A DNA stretch of 12,840 nucleotides from Alphaproteobacteria bacterium (GTDB lineage Bacteria > Pseudomonadota > Alphaproteobacteria > JAJTHO01): assembly GCA_021297975.1 (NCBI GenBank), contig JAJTHO010000087.1, positions 1 to 12,840 of the forward strand. Reading direction: 5' to 3'. The notes beneath the pieces were generated by a model. That model searched no databases. It was not told the DNA's origin and saw only the letters and a program-made list of their open reading frames with translations. Shown in pieces: positions 1 through 9,457 of the stretch. Each line of letters opens with the position of its first letter. Positions within the stretch are counted from its first letter, which is position 1. The position numbers and the translations under genes were made by a program.

Positions 1-442
1 GTGGTATTGGTCATATGAATTCCCCGATCATGGCGGCTTTTCTTATGATTCCTACATGATTCCCGATAAAGAAATTGATGTCAGCAAAGGGCAGGTGCGG
101 CTGCTGGATGTGGATAACACATTGGTCATACCGGTTGATACCTCCGTTCGCTTTATTGTTACGGCAGCAGATGTGATTCACAGCTTTTTTATCCCTGCGT
201 TCGGCCTGCAAAAAGCCGCTATTCCCGGGCGTTTGAATGAGACGTGGGCAAAGGTTGAACGTGAAGGCCGCTATTACGGCCAGTGCAACAAAATCTGCGG
301 CAATGGCCATGCGTTTATGCCGATTGCGGTGGATGTTGTGTCGAAAGAAAAATTTGCCGCGTGGATTAAGGAAAAGGGCGGCACGATGCCCGCACCCAAG
401 CCTGCTGCTGCGCTGTCCGCCCCTGTAAAAACTGTTGAGTAA
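1..442 (+). CDS. coxB: Cytochrome c oxidase subunit II, C-terminal part (5' end outside window)
   Basis: This is the periplasmic CuA domain of the aa3-type oxidase subunit that takes electrons from cytochrome c and passes them to subunit I. The reading frame is open from base 2 and gives 146 residues; the N-terminal signal and two membrane helices lie upstream of the window. The sequence opens with the aromatic WYWSYEFPD segment typical of the family. The CuA ligands are visible: His in DVIHSFF, then Cys-Asn-Lys-Ile-Cys (codons 284-298), followed by GNGHAFM with the His and Met ligands. The residue between the two cysteines that is normally Glu (bovine Glu198, whose side chain binds the Mg/Mn at the subunit interface) is Lys here, codon 290-292. 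The C-terminal tail is short and rich in Ala and Pro. The stop lies 4 bases before the chosen coxA ATG, so the two are co-transcribed. Identity is secure; the effect of the Lys is unknown. Confidence 0.96.
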   Translation, partial: WYWSYEFPDHGGFSYDSYMIPDKEIDVSKGQVRLLDVDNTLVIPVDTSVRFIVTAADVIHSFFIPAFGLQKAAIPGRLNETWAKVEREGRYYGQCNKICGNGHAFMPIAVDVVSKEKFAAWIKEKGGTMPAPKPAAALSAPVKTVE

Positions 443-446
443 CCCT

Positions 447-2078
447 ATGAGCAACCACACGGCCGACCACGCCCACCATGACCACCACGCCGCGCCCGGC
501 TTCTGGCGCCGGTGGTTTTTATCCACCAACCACAAAGATATCGGTACGCTGTATATTGTGTTCTCGATTTTTGCCGGGATTATTGGCGGTTTGTTTTCGG
601 TGTTGATGCGGGCGGAATTGGCCGAGCCGGGCTTACAGGTCACGACGATGTTCGGCGATTCTCAAGGCCAAGTATGGAACGTCTGGATTACCGCGCACGG
701 GCTGATTATGGTGTTCTTCACCGTGATGCCGGCGGTTATCGGCGGCTTTGGCAACTGGTTTGTGCCGATTATGATTGGTGCGCCGGATATGGCGTTTCCG
801 CGCCTGAACAACATTTCGTTCTGGCTTCTCGTTCCGTCCTTTGCGCTTTTGCTGGCCTCTGCGTTTGTTGATGGCGGCGCAGGCACGGGGTGGACGATTT
901 ATCCGCCGCTGTCCTCAACGCTCGGCCAGCCCGGCGCGGCGGTGGACATGGCGATTTTCTCGCTGCACCTTGCGGGCGCGTCCTCAATCCTTGGCGCTGT
1001 CAACTTTATCACCACCATTCTCAATATGCGCGCACCGGGCATGACGCTGCACAAAATGCCGCTGTTTGTTTGGGCGATGCTGGTGACGGCGTTCTTGCTG
1101 CTCCTCGCCGTGCCGGTACTCGGCGGTGCGATTACCATGCTGCTGACCGATCGGAACTTTGGCACGCACTTCTTCACTGCCGAAGGCGGCGGCGACCCGC
1201 TGCTCTTCCAGCACTTGTTCTGGTTCTTTGGTCACCCCGAAGTGTACATCATGATTTTGCCGGCCTTTGGCATCGTCAGTCATATTGTATCCACCTTCTC
1301 GAATAAGCCCGTGTTTGGCTATCTCGGCATGGTCTACGCCATGGTGGGGATTGGCTTTGTCGGCTTTGTTGTCTGGGCGCACCACATGTACACCGTGGGC
1401 TTGGACGTGAACACGCGCGCCTACTTCACAACAGCAACGCTGATTATCGCCGTGCCGACCGGCATTAAGATTTTCAGCTGGCTGGCGACCATGTGGGGCG
1501 GCTCCTTACGTTTCAACACACCGATGCTGTTCTCTTTGGGCTTTATATTCTTGTTCACCGTGGGCGGTGTGACCGGGGTTGTTTTGGCGAACGCGGGTGT
1601 TGATACCGTGCTGCACGATACCTATTACGTGGTGGCGCATTTCCATTACGTGCTGTCCCTCGGCGCCGTGTTTGCCATTTTTGCCGGATTCTACTACTGG
1701 ATCGGCAAGATGAGCGGCTATCAATATAACGAAACCATGGGCAAGATTCACTTCTGGCTGTTCTTTATCGGCGTGAACCTGACCTTCTTCCCGCAGCATT
1801 TCCTTGGTCTCCAAGGCATGCCGCGCCGCTATCCGGATTACCCGGATGCGTATGCGGGCTGGAACCTGATTTCATCCTACGGCGCGTATATCTCCTTTGC
1901 CTCGACGTTGTTCTTCCTTGTGGTGGTGGCCGAGCTGTTTATCAAAAAGCGTAAAGCCGGTAATAACCCATGGGGCGAGGGCGCGAACACCTTGGAATGG
2001 ACGGTATCATCCCCGCCGCCGTTCCACACCTTTGAAACGCTGCCGGTTATCAAAAGCGACCCGAAAGGTCATAACTAA
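447..2078 (+). CDS. coxA: Cytochrome c oxidase subunit I (heme-copper oxidase, aa3 type)
   Basis: This is the catalytic membrane subunit that reduces O2 to water at the heme a3-CuB centre and pumps protons. It has 543 residues counted from the ATG at 447, the normal family length, with about 12 hydrophobic helices. All hallmark residues are present: heme a ligand His84 (ITAHGLIMVFF), the CuB/crosslink motif GHPEVY with His263, Glu265 and Tyr267, CuB His312-His313 (WAHHMYT), K-channel Lys341 (PTGIKIF), and HDTYYVVAHFHYVLS with the Mg-site His390-Asp391 and the heme ligands His398 and His400. The D-channel entry sequence FGNWFVPIMIGAPDMAFPRLNN is also intact. Tyr267 and Glu265 mark a type A1 oxidase. 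An in-frame TTG at 435 overlaps coxB; the ATG at 447, with GAG seven bases upstream, is preferred. The N-terminus is His-rich (HTADHAHHDHH). It sits between coxB and ctaB. Confidence 0.97.
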   Translation: MSNHTADHAHHDHHAAPGFWRRWFLSTNHKDIGTLYIVFSIFAGIIGGLFSVLMRAELAEPGLQVTTMFGDSQGQVWNVWITAHGLIMVFFTVMPAVIGGFGNWFVPIMIGAPDMAFPRLNNISFWLLVPSFALLLASAFVDGGAGTGWTIYPPLSSTLGQPGAAVDMAIFSLHLAGASSILGAVNFITTILNMRAPGMTLHKMPLFVWAMLVTAFLLLLAVPVLGGAITMLLTDRNFGTHFFTAEGGGDPLLFQHLFWFFGHPEVYIMILPAFGIVSHIVSTFSNKPVFGYLGMVYAMVGIGFVGFVVWAHHMYTVGLDVNTRAYFTTATLIIAVPTGIKIFSWLATMWGGSLRFNTPMLFSLGFIFLFTVGGVTGVVLANAGVDTVLHDTYYVVAHFHYVLSLGAVFAIFAGFYYWIGKMSGYQYNETMGKIHFWLFFIGVNLTFFPQHFLGLQGMPRRYPDYPDAYAGWNLISSYGAYISFASTLFFLVVVAELFIKKRKAGNNPWGEGANTLEWTVSSPPPFHTFETLPVIKSDPKGHN

Positions 2079-2080
2079 AC

Positions 2081-3004
2081 GTGGCAAGCGTTACAACGCT
2101 TTCGCTTCTCACCGCGGCGGCTGAATCAAAACCCGCAACCGCAGGGGATTACCTTGCGCTGCTGAAACCGCGGGTGATGAGCCTTGTTGTTTTCACTGGC
2201 CTGATTGGCATGGTGGCAGCACCAAACGGCGCGGCGCTGCACCCTTTGAGCTGGTTTGTCGCGCTGCTCTGCATTGCTGTAGGGGCAGGGGCTGCGGGCG
2301 CGTTTAACATGTGGTTTGAGCGGCATAGCGATGCTCTCATGCCGCGCACGGCGCAGCGCCCCTTGCCGCGCGGCGTTATTGCGGCGGAAGATGCGTTGTT
2401 TTTCTCCATTGCCTTGTCGCTGGCGAGCGTGGCGCTGATGGCGCTGGCGGTTAACTTCACGGCGGCGCTGTGGCTGCTTATCTCGATTTTGTTTTATTGC
2501 CTTGTCTACACCGTCTGGCTAAAGCGGCGCACGCCGCAAAATATCGTTATCGGCGGCGCGGCGGGCGCCTTTCCCCCCGTGATTGGCTGGGCGGCGGTGA
2601 CGGGCGGGGTGGGGTCGCTGGAGCCGTGGCTGCTGTTCCTCGTGATTTTCCTGTGGACGCCGCCGCATTTCTGGGCGCTGGCGCTCTACCGCGCGGAGGA
2701 ATACAGCCGCGCCGGGATTCCTATGCTGCCGGTTGTTAGGGGGCGGATGGAGACGCTCAAGCAAATGATGCTGTATACCGTGGCGCTGGTCGGGGTATCC
2801 ATCCTGCCGGTGATTTTAGGGTATGTGGGGATTGCGTATGCTGTGTGGGCGCTGGTTTTGGGCGCGGTGTTTATGGCGGCGGTGACCAACATTTTCCGCT
2901 GTGATTTTTCCGATAAAAGCGCCAAGCAGGCGTTTGGGATTTCCATTCTGTATCTGTTTCTTATTTTTTGTGGTTACGGCATCTCGGCGGGGTTTAGTCT
3001 ATGA
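2081..3004 (+). CDS. ctaB: Protoheme IX farnesyltransferase (heme O synthase)
   Basis: This membrane enzyme of the UbiA prenyltransferase family attaches a farnesyl group to protoheme to make heme O, the precursor of the heme a used by CoxA. It has 307 residues and about eight or nine hydrophobic segments. The first prenyl-diphosphate site reads NMWFERHSDALMPRTAQRPLP (NxxxDxxxD with Glu replacing the first Asp). The second acidic patch is ALYRAEEYSRAGIPMLPVV, again with Glu where Asp is common. WTPPHFWALALY between them is characteristic of CtaB. The start is a GTG two bases after the coxA stop. I see only a distant AAAGG inside coxA, so translation probably couples to coxA. The stop codon overlaps the next ATG (ATGA, 3001-3004). 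The conservative Asp-to-Glu changes keep the charge, and I expect an active enzyme. Confidence 0.95.
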   Translation: MASVTTLSLLTAAAESKPATAGDYLALLKPRVMSLVVFTGLIGMVAAPNGAALHPLSWFVALLCIAVGAGAAGAFNMWFERHSDALMPRTAQRPLPRGVIAAEDALFFSIALSLASVALMALAVNFTAALWLLISILFYCLVYTVWLKRRTPQNIVIGGAAGAFPPVIGWAAVTGGVGSLEPWLLFLVIFLWTPPHFWALALYRAEEYSRAGIPMLPVVRGRMETLKQMMLYTVALVGVSILPVILGYVGIAYAVWALVLGAVFMAAVTNIFRCDFSDKSAKQAFGISILYLFLIFCGYGISAGFSL

Positions 3005-3171
3005 ACAACAGTGCGCCAATGCAGCGACTAAAGCGCAAAAACCGGGCAGTGCTGGTGCTACTGGTTGCTATGGTTGGTCTTATCTTTGCTGTAAGCATCG
3101 TGCAAATCCAGCGCGGTTTTGATACGGCGGCTGCGCAGAAAAAGGGTGACAACCCTGCCGCTGTCCGCTAA
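3001..3171 (+). CDS. CoxF-like small membrane protein of the cox operon
   Basis: This 56-residue frame begins at the ATG overlapping the ctaB stop in ATGA, a classic coupling arrangement, and ends 25 bases before sucC. The protein has a basic N-terminus (MQRLKRKNRAV), one hydrophobic helix at about residues 16-35 (VLVLLVAMVGLIFAVSIVQI), and a short polar tail (QRGFDTAAAQKKGDNP). By the positive-inside rule the N-terminus should be cytoplasmic. A small single-helix protein with this make-up directly after ctaB is the CoxF family of alphaproteobacterial oxidase operons. Its role is poorly defined and presumed to be in oxidase assembly. The assignment rests on position, size and general pattern, not on a catalytic motif. 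It is shorter than common ORF length cut-offs and so easily missed. Confidence 0.8.
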   Translation: MNNSAPMQRLKRKNRAVLVLLVAMVGLIFAVSIVQIQRGFDTAAAQKKGDNPAAVR

Positions 3172-3184
3172 TCCCTGCCCTACA

Positions 3185-3189
3185 AGAGG
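3185..3189 (+). promoter_or_regulatory. Ribosome binding site deciding the sucC start
   Basis: AGAGG lies seven bases before the ATG at 3197. This is the clearest Shine-Dalgarno sequence in the run and it decides the start. The frame also stays open upstream to 3119, but that stretch overlaps the CoxF-like gene in another frame and has no family similarity. Confidence 0.75.
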
Positions 3190-3196
3190 CGATAGC

Positions 3197-4372
3197 ATGA
3201 ACATCCACGAACACCAGGCCAAAGACATTCTGAAATCTTTCGGCGTTCCCGTCCCCACCGGCTTTGTGGCGTATACCGAAAAAGAAGCCGAAGATGCGGC
3301 GAATAAGCTCGGCGGGCCCGTGTGGGTTGTGAAGGCACAGATTCACGCAGGCGGACGCGGCAAGGGCGGCGGCGTTAAGGTTGTGAAATCCGTTGCCGAT
3401 GTAAAGGCAAAGTTTAACGACATCTTCGGCATGCAGCTCGTCACGCACCAGACCGGCGCGGAAGGCAAAAAAGTGCAGCGCGTGTATATTGAGGAAGGCG
3501 CGGACATCAAGCGCGAACTGTATCTATCCTTGCTCGTTGATCGCGGCAACAGCCGGGTGAACGTGGTCGCCTCCACCGAAGGCGGCATGGATATTGAGGA
3601 AGTGGCAGCGTCACACCCGGAAAAAATCGTCGCGTTTTCGATTGATCCCGTGCAGGGCGTGCAGGCCTATCATGGCCGCAAACTCGCGGAAATCTTGGGT
3701 CTGAAAGATAAACTGGTTGGTCAGGCGGTGAAGCTGCTCGCTGGCCTCTACAAAGCGTTTTTGGAATCCGACATGGCGATGTTGGAGATTAACCCGCTGA
3801 TTGTCACCGGGGACGGCAAGCTGCTCCCGCTCGATGCGAAAGTGGGCTTTGATGACAACGCGCTGTTCCGTCATCCGGCCATTGAGGCGCTGCGCGACAA
3901 ATCAGAAGAAGAAGCGTCCGAGCTGGAAGCAGCCGAGCACAGCCTGAACTATGTGAAACTGTCCGGCAATATCGGCTGTATGGTGAACGGTGCGGGTCTG
4001 GCGATGGCCACCATGGATATTATTCAGCTCTACGGCGGCACCCCGGCAAACTTCCTTGATGTGGGCGGCGGCGCAACGAAAGAGCGCGTCACAGCGGCGT
4101 TTAAAATCATTCTGGCCGATACTAATGTGAAAGGTATCTTTGTGAATATCTTCGGCGGCATCATGCGCTGTGATATTATCGCCGAGGGCATTATTGCGGC
4201 GGCGAAGGAAGTGAAGCTGAGCGTGCCGCTGGTGGTGCGTTTAGAGGGCACGAACGTCGATTTGGGCAAGAAAATCCTGGCCGAATCCGGCTTGCCGATT
4301 ATCAGCGGCGATAACCTCGCCGACGGCGCAGCAAAGATTGTGGCCGCGGTTGCAGTGTTAAAAGCGGCGTAA
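3197..4372 (+). CDS. sucC: Succinyl-CoA ligase (ADP-forming) subunit beta
   Basis: This is the nucleotide-binding and dimer-forming subunit of the TCA-cycle enzyme that converts succinyl-CoA, phosphate and ADP to succinate, CoA and ATP in the cytosol; it needs SucD as alpha partner. It has 391 residues, the usual length. The N-terminal ATP-grasp domain starts MNIHEHQAKDILKSFGV. Lys46, the GGRGKGGG loop (52-59), Glu99, Glu107, Asn199 and Asp213 fall at the same numbers as the ATP and Mg residues of the E. coli enzyme. The C-terminal domain carries NFLDVGGGA and FVNIFGGIMRCD, the phosphate/power-helix region. It lies 25 bases after the CoxF-like gene with no promoter that I can see, so it appears to be read from the cox promoter. 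No sucD follows: a terminator starts 19 bases after the stop. An isolated sucC at the end of a cox operon is unusual. Confidence 0.96.
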   Translation: MNIHEHQAKDILKSFGVPVPTGFVAYTEKEAEDAANKLGGPVWVVKAQIHAGGRGKGGGVKVVKSVADVKAKFNDIFGMQLVTHQTGAEGKKVQRVYIEEGADIKRELYLSLLVDRGNSRVNVVASTEGGMDIEEVAASHPEKIVAFSIDPVQGVQAYHGRKLAEILGLKDKLVGQAVKLLAGLYKAFLESDMAMLEINPLIVTGDGKLLPLDAKVGFDDNALFRHPAIEALRDKSEEEASELEAAEHSLNYVKLSGNIGCMVNGAGLAMATMDIIQLYGGTPANFLDVGGGATKERVTAAFKIILADTNVKGIFVNIFGGIMRCDIIAEGIIAAAKEVKLSVPLVVRLEGTNVDLGKKILAESGLPIISGDNLADGAAKIVAAVAVLKAA

Positions 4373-4391
4373 GCTGTTTGGTTTTAAAAAG

Positions 4392-4423
4392 GGCGTCTGG
4401 CTTAGTGCCGGACGCCTTTTTTT
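4392..4423 (+). terminator. Rho-independent terminator after sucC
   Basis: A ten-base stem, GGCGTCTGGC (4392-4401) with GCCGGACGCC (4407-4416), has one G-U pair and a five-base loop (TTAGT). It is followed by seven T (4417-4423). A run of five A just before the stem (4386-4390) gives a weaker T-tract on the other strand, so some stopping in the reverse direction is possible. It closes the cox-sucC transcript. Confidence 0.92.
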
Positions 4424-4461
4424 ATGGGGATTTTCTGGCGCGCCGTTTTCTGGTTGGAGCC

Positions 4462-4518
4462 AAAAAAAGAGAGCGCTCCCGCCCGCCCCCAGGCGGCTTC
4501 GCCGCCGGCGGGAGCGCT
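4462..4518 (-). terminator. Rho-independent terminator of ppdK, bulged GC-rich hairpin
   Basis: Read on the minus strand after ppdK, a perfect 12-base stem pairs 4507-4518 with 4472-4483 (AGCGCTCCCGCC and its complement). An inner six-base stem (4501-4506 with 4492-4497) closes on a three-base loop. Eight bases (4484-4491, C/G-rich) bulge out on one side. The hairpin is followed within a few bases by seven T on the minus strand (complement of A 4462-4468). The T-tract orientation fits ppdK, which stops at 4567. The bulge and the extra palindrome beside it are unusual for a plain terminator and suggest it derives from, or doubles as, a repeat element. Confidence 0.8.
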
Positions 4519-4536
4519 GCGCCAGCAGGCTGGCGC
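4519..4536. repeat. Short perfect palindrome beside the ppdK terminator (REP-like)
   Basis: GCGCCAGC (4519-4526) and GCTGGCGC (4529-4536) are perfect inverted repeats two bases apart; sterically a seven-base stem with a CAGG loop is likelier. GCGCTCT (4533-4539) can also pair with AGAGCGC (4470-4476), so this palindrome can close around the whole terminator hairpin. Two GC-rich palindromes in tandem between convergent genes resemble repetitive extragenic palindromes, but one copy cannot prove a family. Confidence 0.5.
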
Positions 4537-4566
4537 TCTATAACTACTTCGTCATGCAGGTTGCTT

Positions 4567-7263
<2,697 letters not shown>

Positions 7264-7270
7264 AGCTAAT

Positions 7271-9364
7271 TTAACCTTCAAGCTGCTTAAAATCGAGAAC
7301 ACTGTTTAACACGGTGCGCACGTAATTCAAGAGATTCAGGCGGTTTTGCCTTGTTGCGGGCACTTCATGATTAACCAAGACTTTATCAAAAAAATTGCTC
7401 AGAGGCTCACTCAAACGCCCTGCATTATAATATTTCTGAACAATTACCATGATATCATCTTTGCTGTTAAATTGTGCGTTATTGTTTACATCTTTTGCTG
7501 CATCGTATAGCACACCCTCAACATTGGGATTGACGAAAAGATCAGGATCAACAGCGCCGAATTGAAAATTTTCAGTCTGTTCGGCGGTTGTAAGAATTGC
7601 ATCAATGCGTTTAAAGTTCGCGCGCAGTGTTACTGCTTCAGGTTTGTTGAGCTGTTGATGGTGAACTTGTGTTTTAACATAAGATTTCCTGCTAAAATTC
7701 TTATCACCGTTGTTAGCGACTAACCATAAAGCGTTCGAGGTACCTATTTTTTCTTTTAGGTATGCATCCAGACGATCAAACATCAAATCAGTTGCCTGTG
7801 CGGCAATCGAGTCGGCGTTCGCGCCTAATTTTTTGAGTAATTCTGGCGCGGTTGCCGCTGATTTGTACCATGCATCTGGGAAGCTTAGTTCTAAAATTGG
7901 ATCTGTATCGGGTTCAATCATAAGCCGAATTATAGCCAGCGCTAGACGGCGCAGCCCCAGCGGATCCCGGCTGCCCGTGGGTTTTTCTCCGGCGGCGAGC
8001 AACCAGAACAAGGAATCAATCTTATCCACCAGCGATACGGCGGTGGATAGGGCATCTTTCGGGCAATCGGTCTGTGCGCCAATGGGGTGGTAATGATCGC
8101 GTATCGCGGCGGCTATTTTAGTATGAATGCCACTTTTTCCATGCTGCGCGGCATAATAATACCCGCCCATAATACCTTGGAGTTCCGGGAATTCGCGCAC
8201 CGCGCCGCTGGCCAAATCCGCTTTGGCAAGGCGGGCGGCCTCAACAACGCCCTCTAAATTGGGGAAGAGAATTGAGGCCAGTGCGGCCATCCGCTCAGCC
8301 TTATCCGCCACACTGCCGAGCTTTTCATGGAAGGTGGTTTTCTGTAAGAACACCAGAAAATCTGCCAGCGGCTGTTTTCTATCCGTATCCCAATAAAACC
8401 GCGCATCGCTGAAGCGGGCGCGGAGGACGCGCTCATTCCCAGCAATAATGGCGGCATGGCTGTTCGGGTTCTGGTTGTTCGCCGCAACAAGAAAATGCGG
8501 TGCCAGCGCCCCGTTTTTATCCCGCAGCGGGAAATACTTCTGGTGCGTGCGCATCACGGAAATCAGCAGCTCCGGCGGCAATTCCATAAACGGCGCATCA
8601 ATCGTGCCCAGCAGCACGGCGGGCGTTTCCACCAGCCCCACCACCTCCGCCAGCAAGCCTTTGTGCCATTCGGCGCTGAGGCCGCGGGCAGCCGCCAGCG
8701 CGTTGCCTTGCTCAATAATCGCTTGTTCCCGCTGGGTCTGGTCGAGGATAATCCCCTGTTGTTCCAGAGCCGCCGCATAGGGCAGGGCAAGCGCCGGCGA
8801 GCCGTGTTGCCGTGCGCCCACCGTGCCGCTGGCATAGGGCAGGGTAAAGCCGTTGTGGCTGAAACTGCCGCTTAGCGCCGCGCCGCCCTGCAGCACTAAA
8901 ATCCCGCGCAGCGGGCGACCCCAGAAAAACTGGTGGTCTGCCCAATGCATTGATTTTGCCCAGGTGACTTTGGGGATTGCCGTGTTCAGCACCTCACGCA
9001 CCACGTCGGCCAGCGGCTGCGCGGCTTTCCGCGCCTCATAAAAATAAAACGTGCCCTTATCGATGCTGCGCTGTTCGCATTGCGCTAAGGTAATGCCGTT
9101 GGCTTTCAAAAAGCCGTCCAGCGCCGCTTGCGGTGCGCCGACTTTAGGCCCCCGCTTTTCCTCAATCAGTTCGGGCTGCAGTGCGGGCAGGTTCGAGACG
9201 CTAAGCACCAAGCGCCGGGGTGTGTGCTGCACCGTCAGCGCATCAAACGTAAGTTGCCGCGCTGCGAAAGCCTCGCGCCAGAGCTTTTCCCATTGCGCGG
9301 CGGCCTCGCGCTGCAACGCGCTGGGCATTTCTTCGGTTAACAGTTCGATAAGCAGTGTGGTCAC
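7271..9364 (-). CDS. glyS: Glycine--tRNA ligase subunit beta
   Basis: This is the beta subunit of the bacterial alpha2beta2 glycyl-tRNA synthetase, which supplies tRNA recognition; the catalytic alpha subunit is GlyQ. It has 697 residues from the GTG at 9364 (E. coli GlyS has 689). Family landmarks are TLLIELLTEEMPS at the N-terminus, EEKRGPKVGAPQAALDGFLKA, the aminoacyl-ester/HD-region segment KIDSLFWLLAAGEKPTGSRDPLGLRRLALAII, and FFDKVLVNHEVPATRQNRLNLL near the C-terminus. GTG is preferred because family similarity begins there and a GGAG lies just upstream, although the two-base spacing is short. The frame stays open to 9721 but that stretch is antisense to the toxin gene. glyQ, normally directly upstream, is absent. 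About 7381-7800, encoding the C-terminal anticodon-binding region, has near 39% G+C by my count against about 60% in neighbours, with an Asn/Lys-rich protein; the frame is nevertheless intact. Confidence 0.95.
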   Translation of the reverse strand: MTTLLIELLTEEMPSALQREAAAQWEKLWREAFAARQLTFDALTVQHTPRRLVLSVSNLPALQPELIEEKRGPKVGAPQAALDGFLKANGITLAQCEQRSIDKGTFYFYEARKAAQPLADVVREVLNTAIPKVTWAKSMHWADHQFFWGRPLRGILVLQGGAALSGSFSHNGFTLPYASGTVGARQHGSPALALPYAAALEQQGIILDQTQREQAIIEQGNALAAARGLSAEWHKGLLAEVVGLVETPAVLLGTIDAPFMELPPELLISVMRTHQKYFPLRDKNGALAPHFLVAANNQNPNSHAAIIAGNERVLRARFSDARFYWDTDRKQPLADFLVFLQKTTFHEKLGSVADKAERMAALASILFPNLEGVVEAARLAKADLASGAVREFPELQGIMGGYYYAAQHGKSGIHTKIAAAIRDHYHPIGAQTDCPKDALSTAVSLVDKIDSLFWLLAAGEKPTGSRDPLGLRRLALAIIRLMIEPDTDPILELSFPDAWYKSAATAPELLKKLGANADSIAAQATDLMFDRLDAYLKEKIGTSNALWLVANNGDKNFSRKSYVKTQVHHQQLNKPEAVTLRANFKRIDAILTTAEQTENFQFGAVDPDLFVNPNVEGVLYDAAKDVNNNAQFNSKDDIMVIVQKYYNAGRLSEPLSNFFDKVLVNHEVPATRQNRLNLLNYVRTVLNSVLDFKQLEG

Positions 9365-9405
9365 GGCTCCTACAAAGCAAACGGGTGCGTACTGCGCAAT
9401 ACCTA

Positions 9406-9434
9406 AAAATACAGGAAGCGGGTTGACTTGACAA
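9406..9434 (-). promoter_or_regulatory. Candidate sigma70-type promoter for glyS-ppdK
   Basis: On the minus strand TTGTCA (9434-9429, five of six to consensus) is followed after 17 bases by TATTTT (9411-9406, four of six). It would start transcription about 35 bases before the glyS GTG. Its -35 box overlaps the -35 region of the opposing toxin promoter and lies next to the palindrome at 9437, so the two operons may influence each other. It is called by pattern only. Confidence 0.5.
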
Positions 9435-9450
9435 ATAGTAACATATATGG
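9423..9450 (+). promoter_or_regulatory. Candidate promoter for the toxin-antitoxin operon
   Basis: TTGACT (9423-9428), 16 bases, then TATATG (9445-9450) would begin transcription at or a few bases before the toxin ATG at 9458, giving a leaderless or nearly leaderless message. That agrees with the absence of any Shine-Dalgarno sequence there. A second reading, TTGACA (9428-9433) with TACTTT (9451-9456) at 17 bases, has the better -35 but would start inside the gene. Either way the -10 box lies in or at the edge of the palindrome 9437-9454. Confidence 0.5.
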
Positions 9451-9454
9451 TACT
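9437..9454. promoter_or_regulatory. Palindromic operator candidate for the toxin-antitoxin module
   Basis: AGTAACATATATGGTACT reads the same on both strands at 16 of 18 positions (one mismatched pair, fifth base from each end) and is centred between 9445 and 9446. It covers the -10 region of the toxin promoter and ends three bases before the toxin ATG. Antitoxins of the HigA type bind such short palindromes to repress their own operon. Assigning HigA as the binder is inference. Confidence 0.6.
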
Positions 9455-9457
9455 TTT

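Noticed and set aside
2323..2385. CtaB inactivated because its first Asp-rich motif lacks Asp
   Set aside because: Glu replaces Asp, charge is kept, and the remainder of both prenyl-diphosphate motifs is intact.
3119..3196. Upstream extension of sucC
   Set aside because: It overlaps the CoxF-like gene in another frame; the canonical SucC N-terminus and a good ribosome binding site point to 3197.
4431..4453. Direct repeat TTTTCTGG (4431-4438, 4446-4453) as an insertion target duplication
   Set aside because: Only eight bases, spaced by seven, with no element between them; likely chance.
9428..9457. TTG start for the toxin, ten residues longer
   Set aside because: The TTG is part of a TTGACA promoter box, the added residues are encoded by the palindrome, and the family begins at MIEI.
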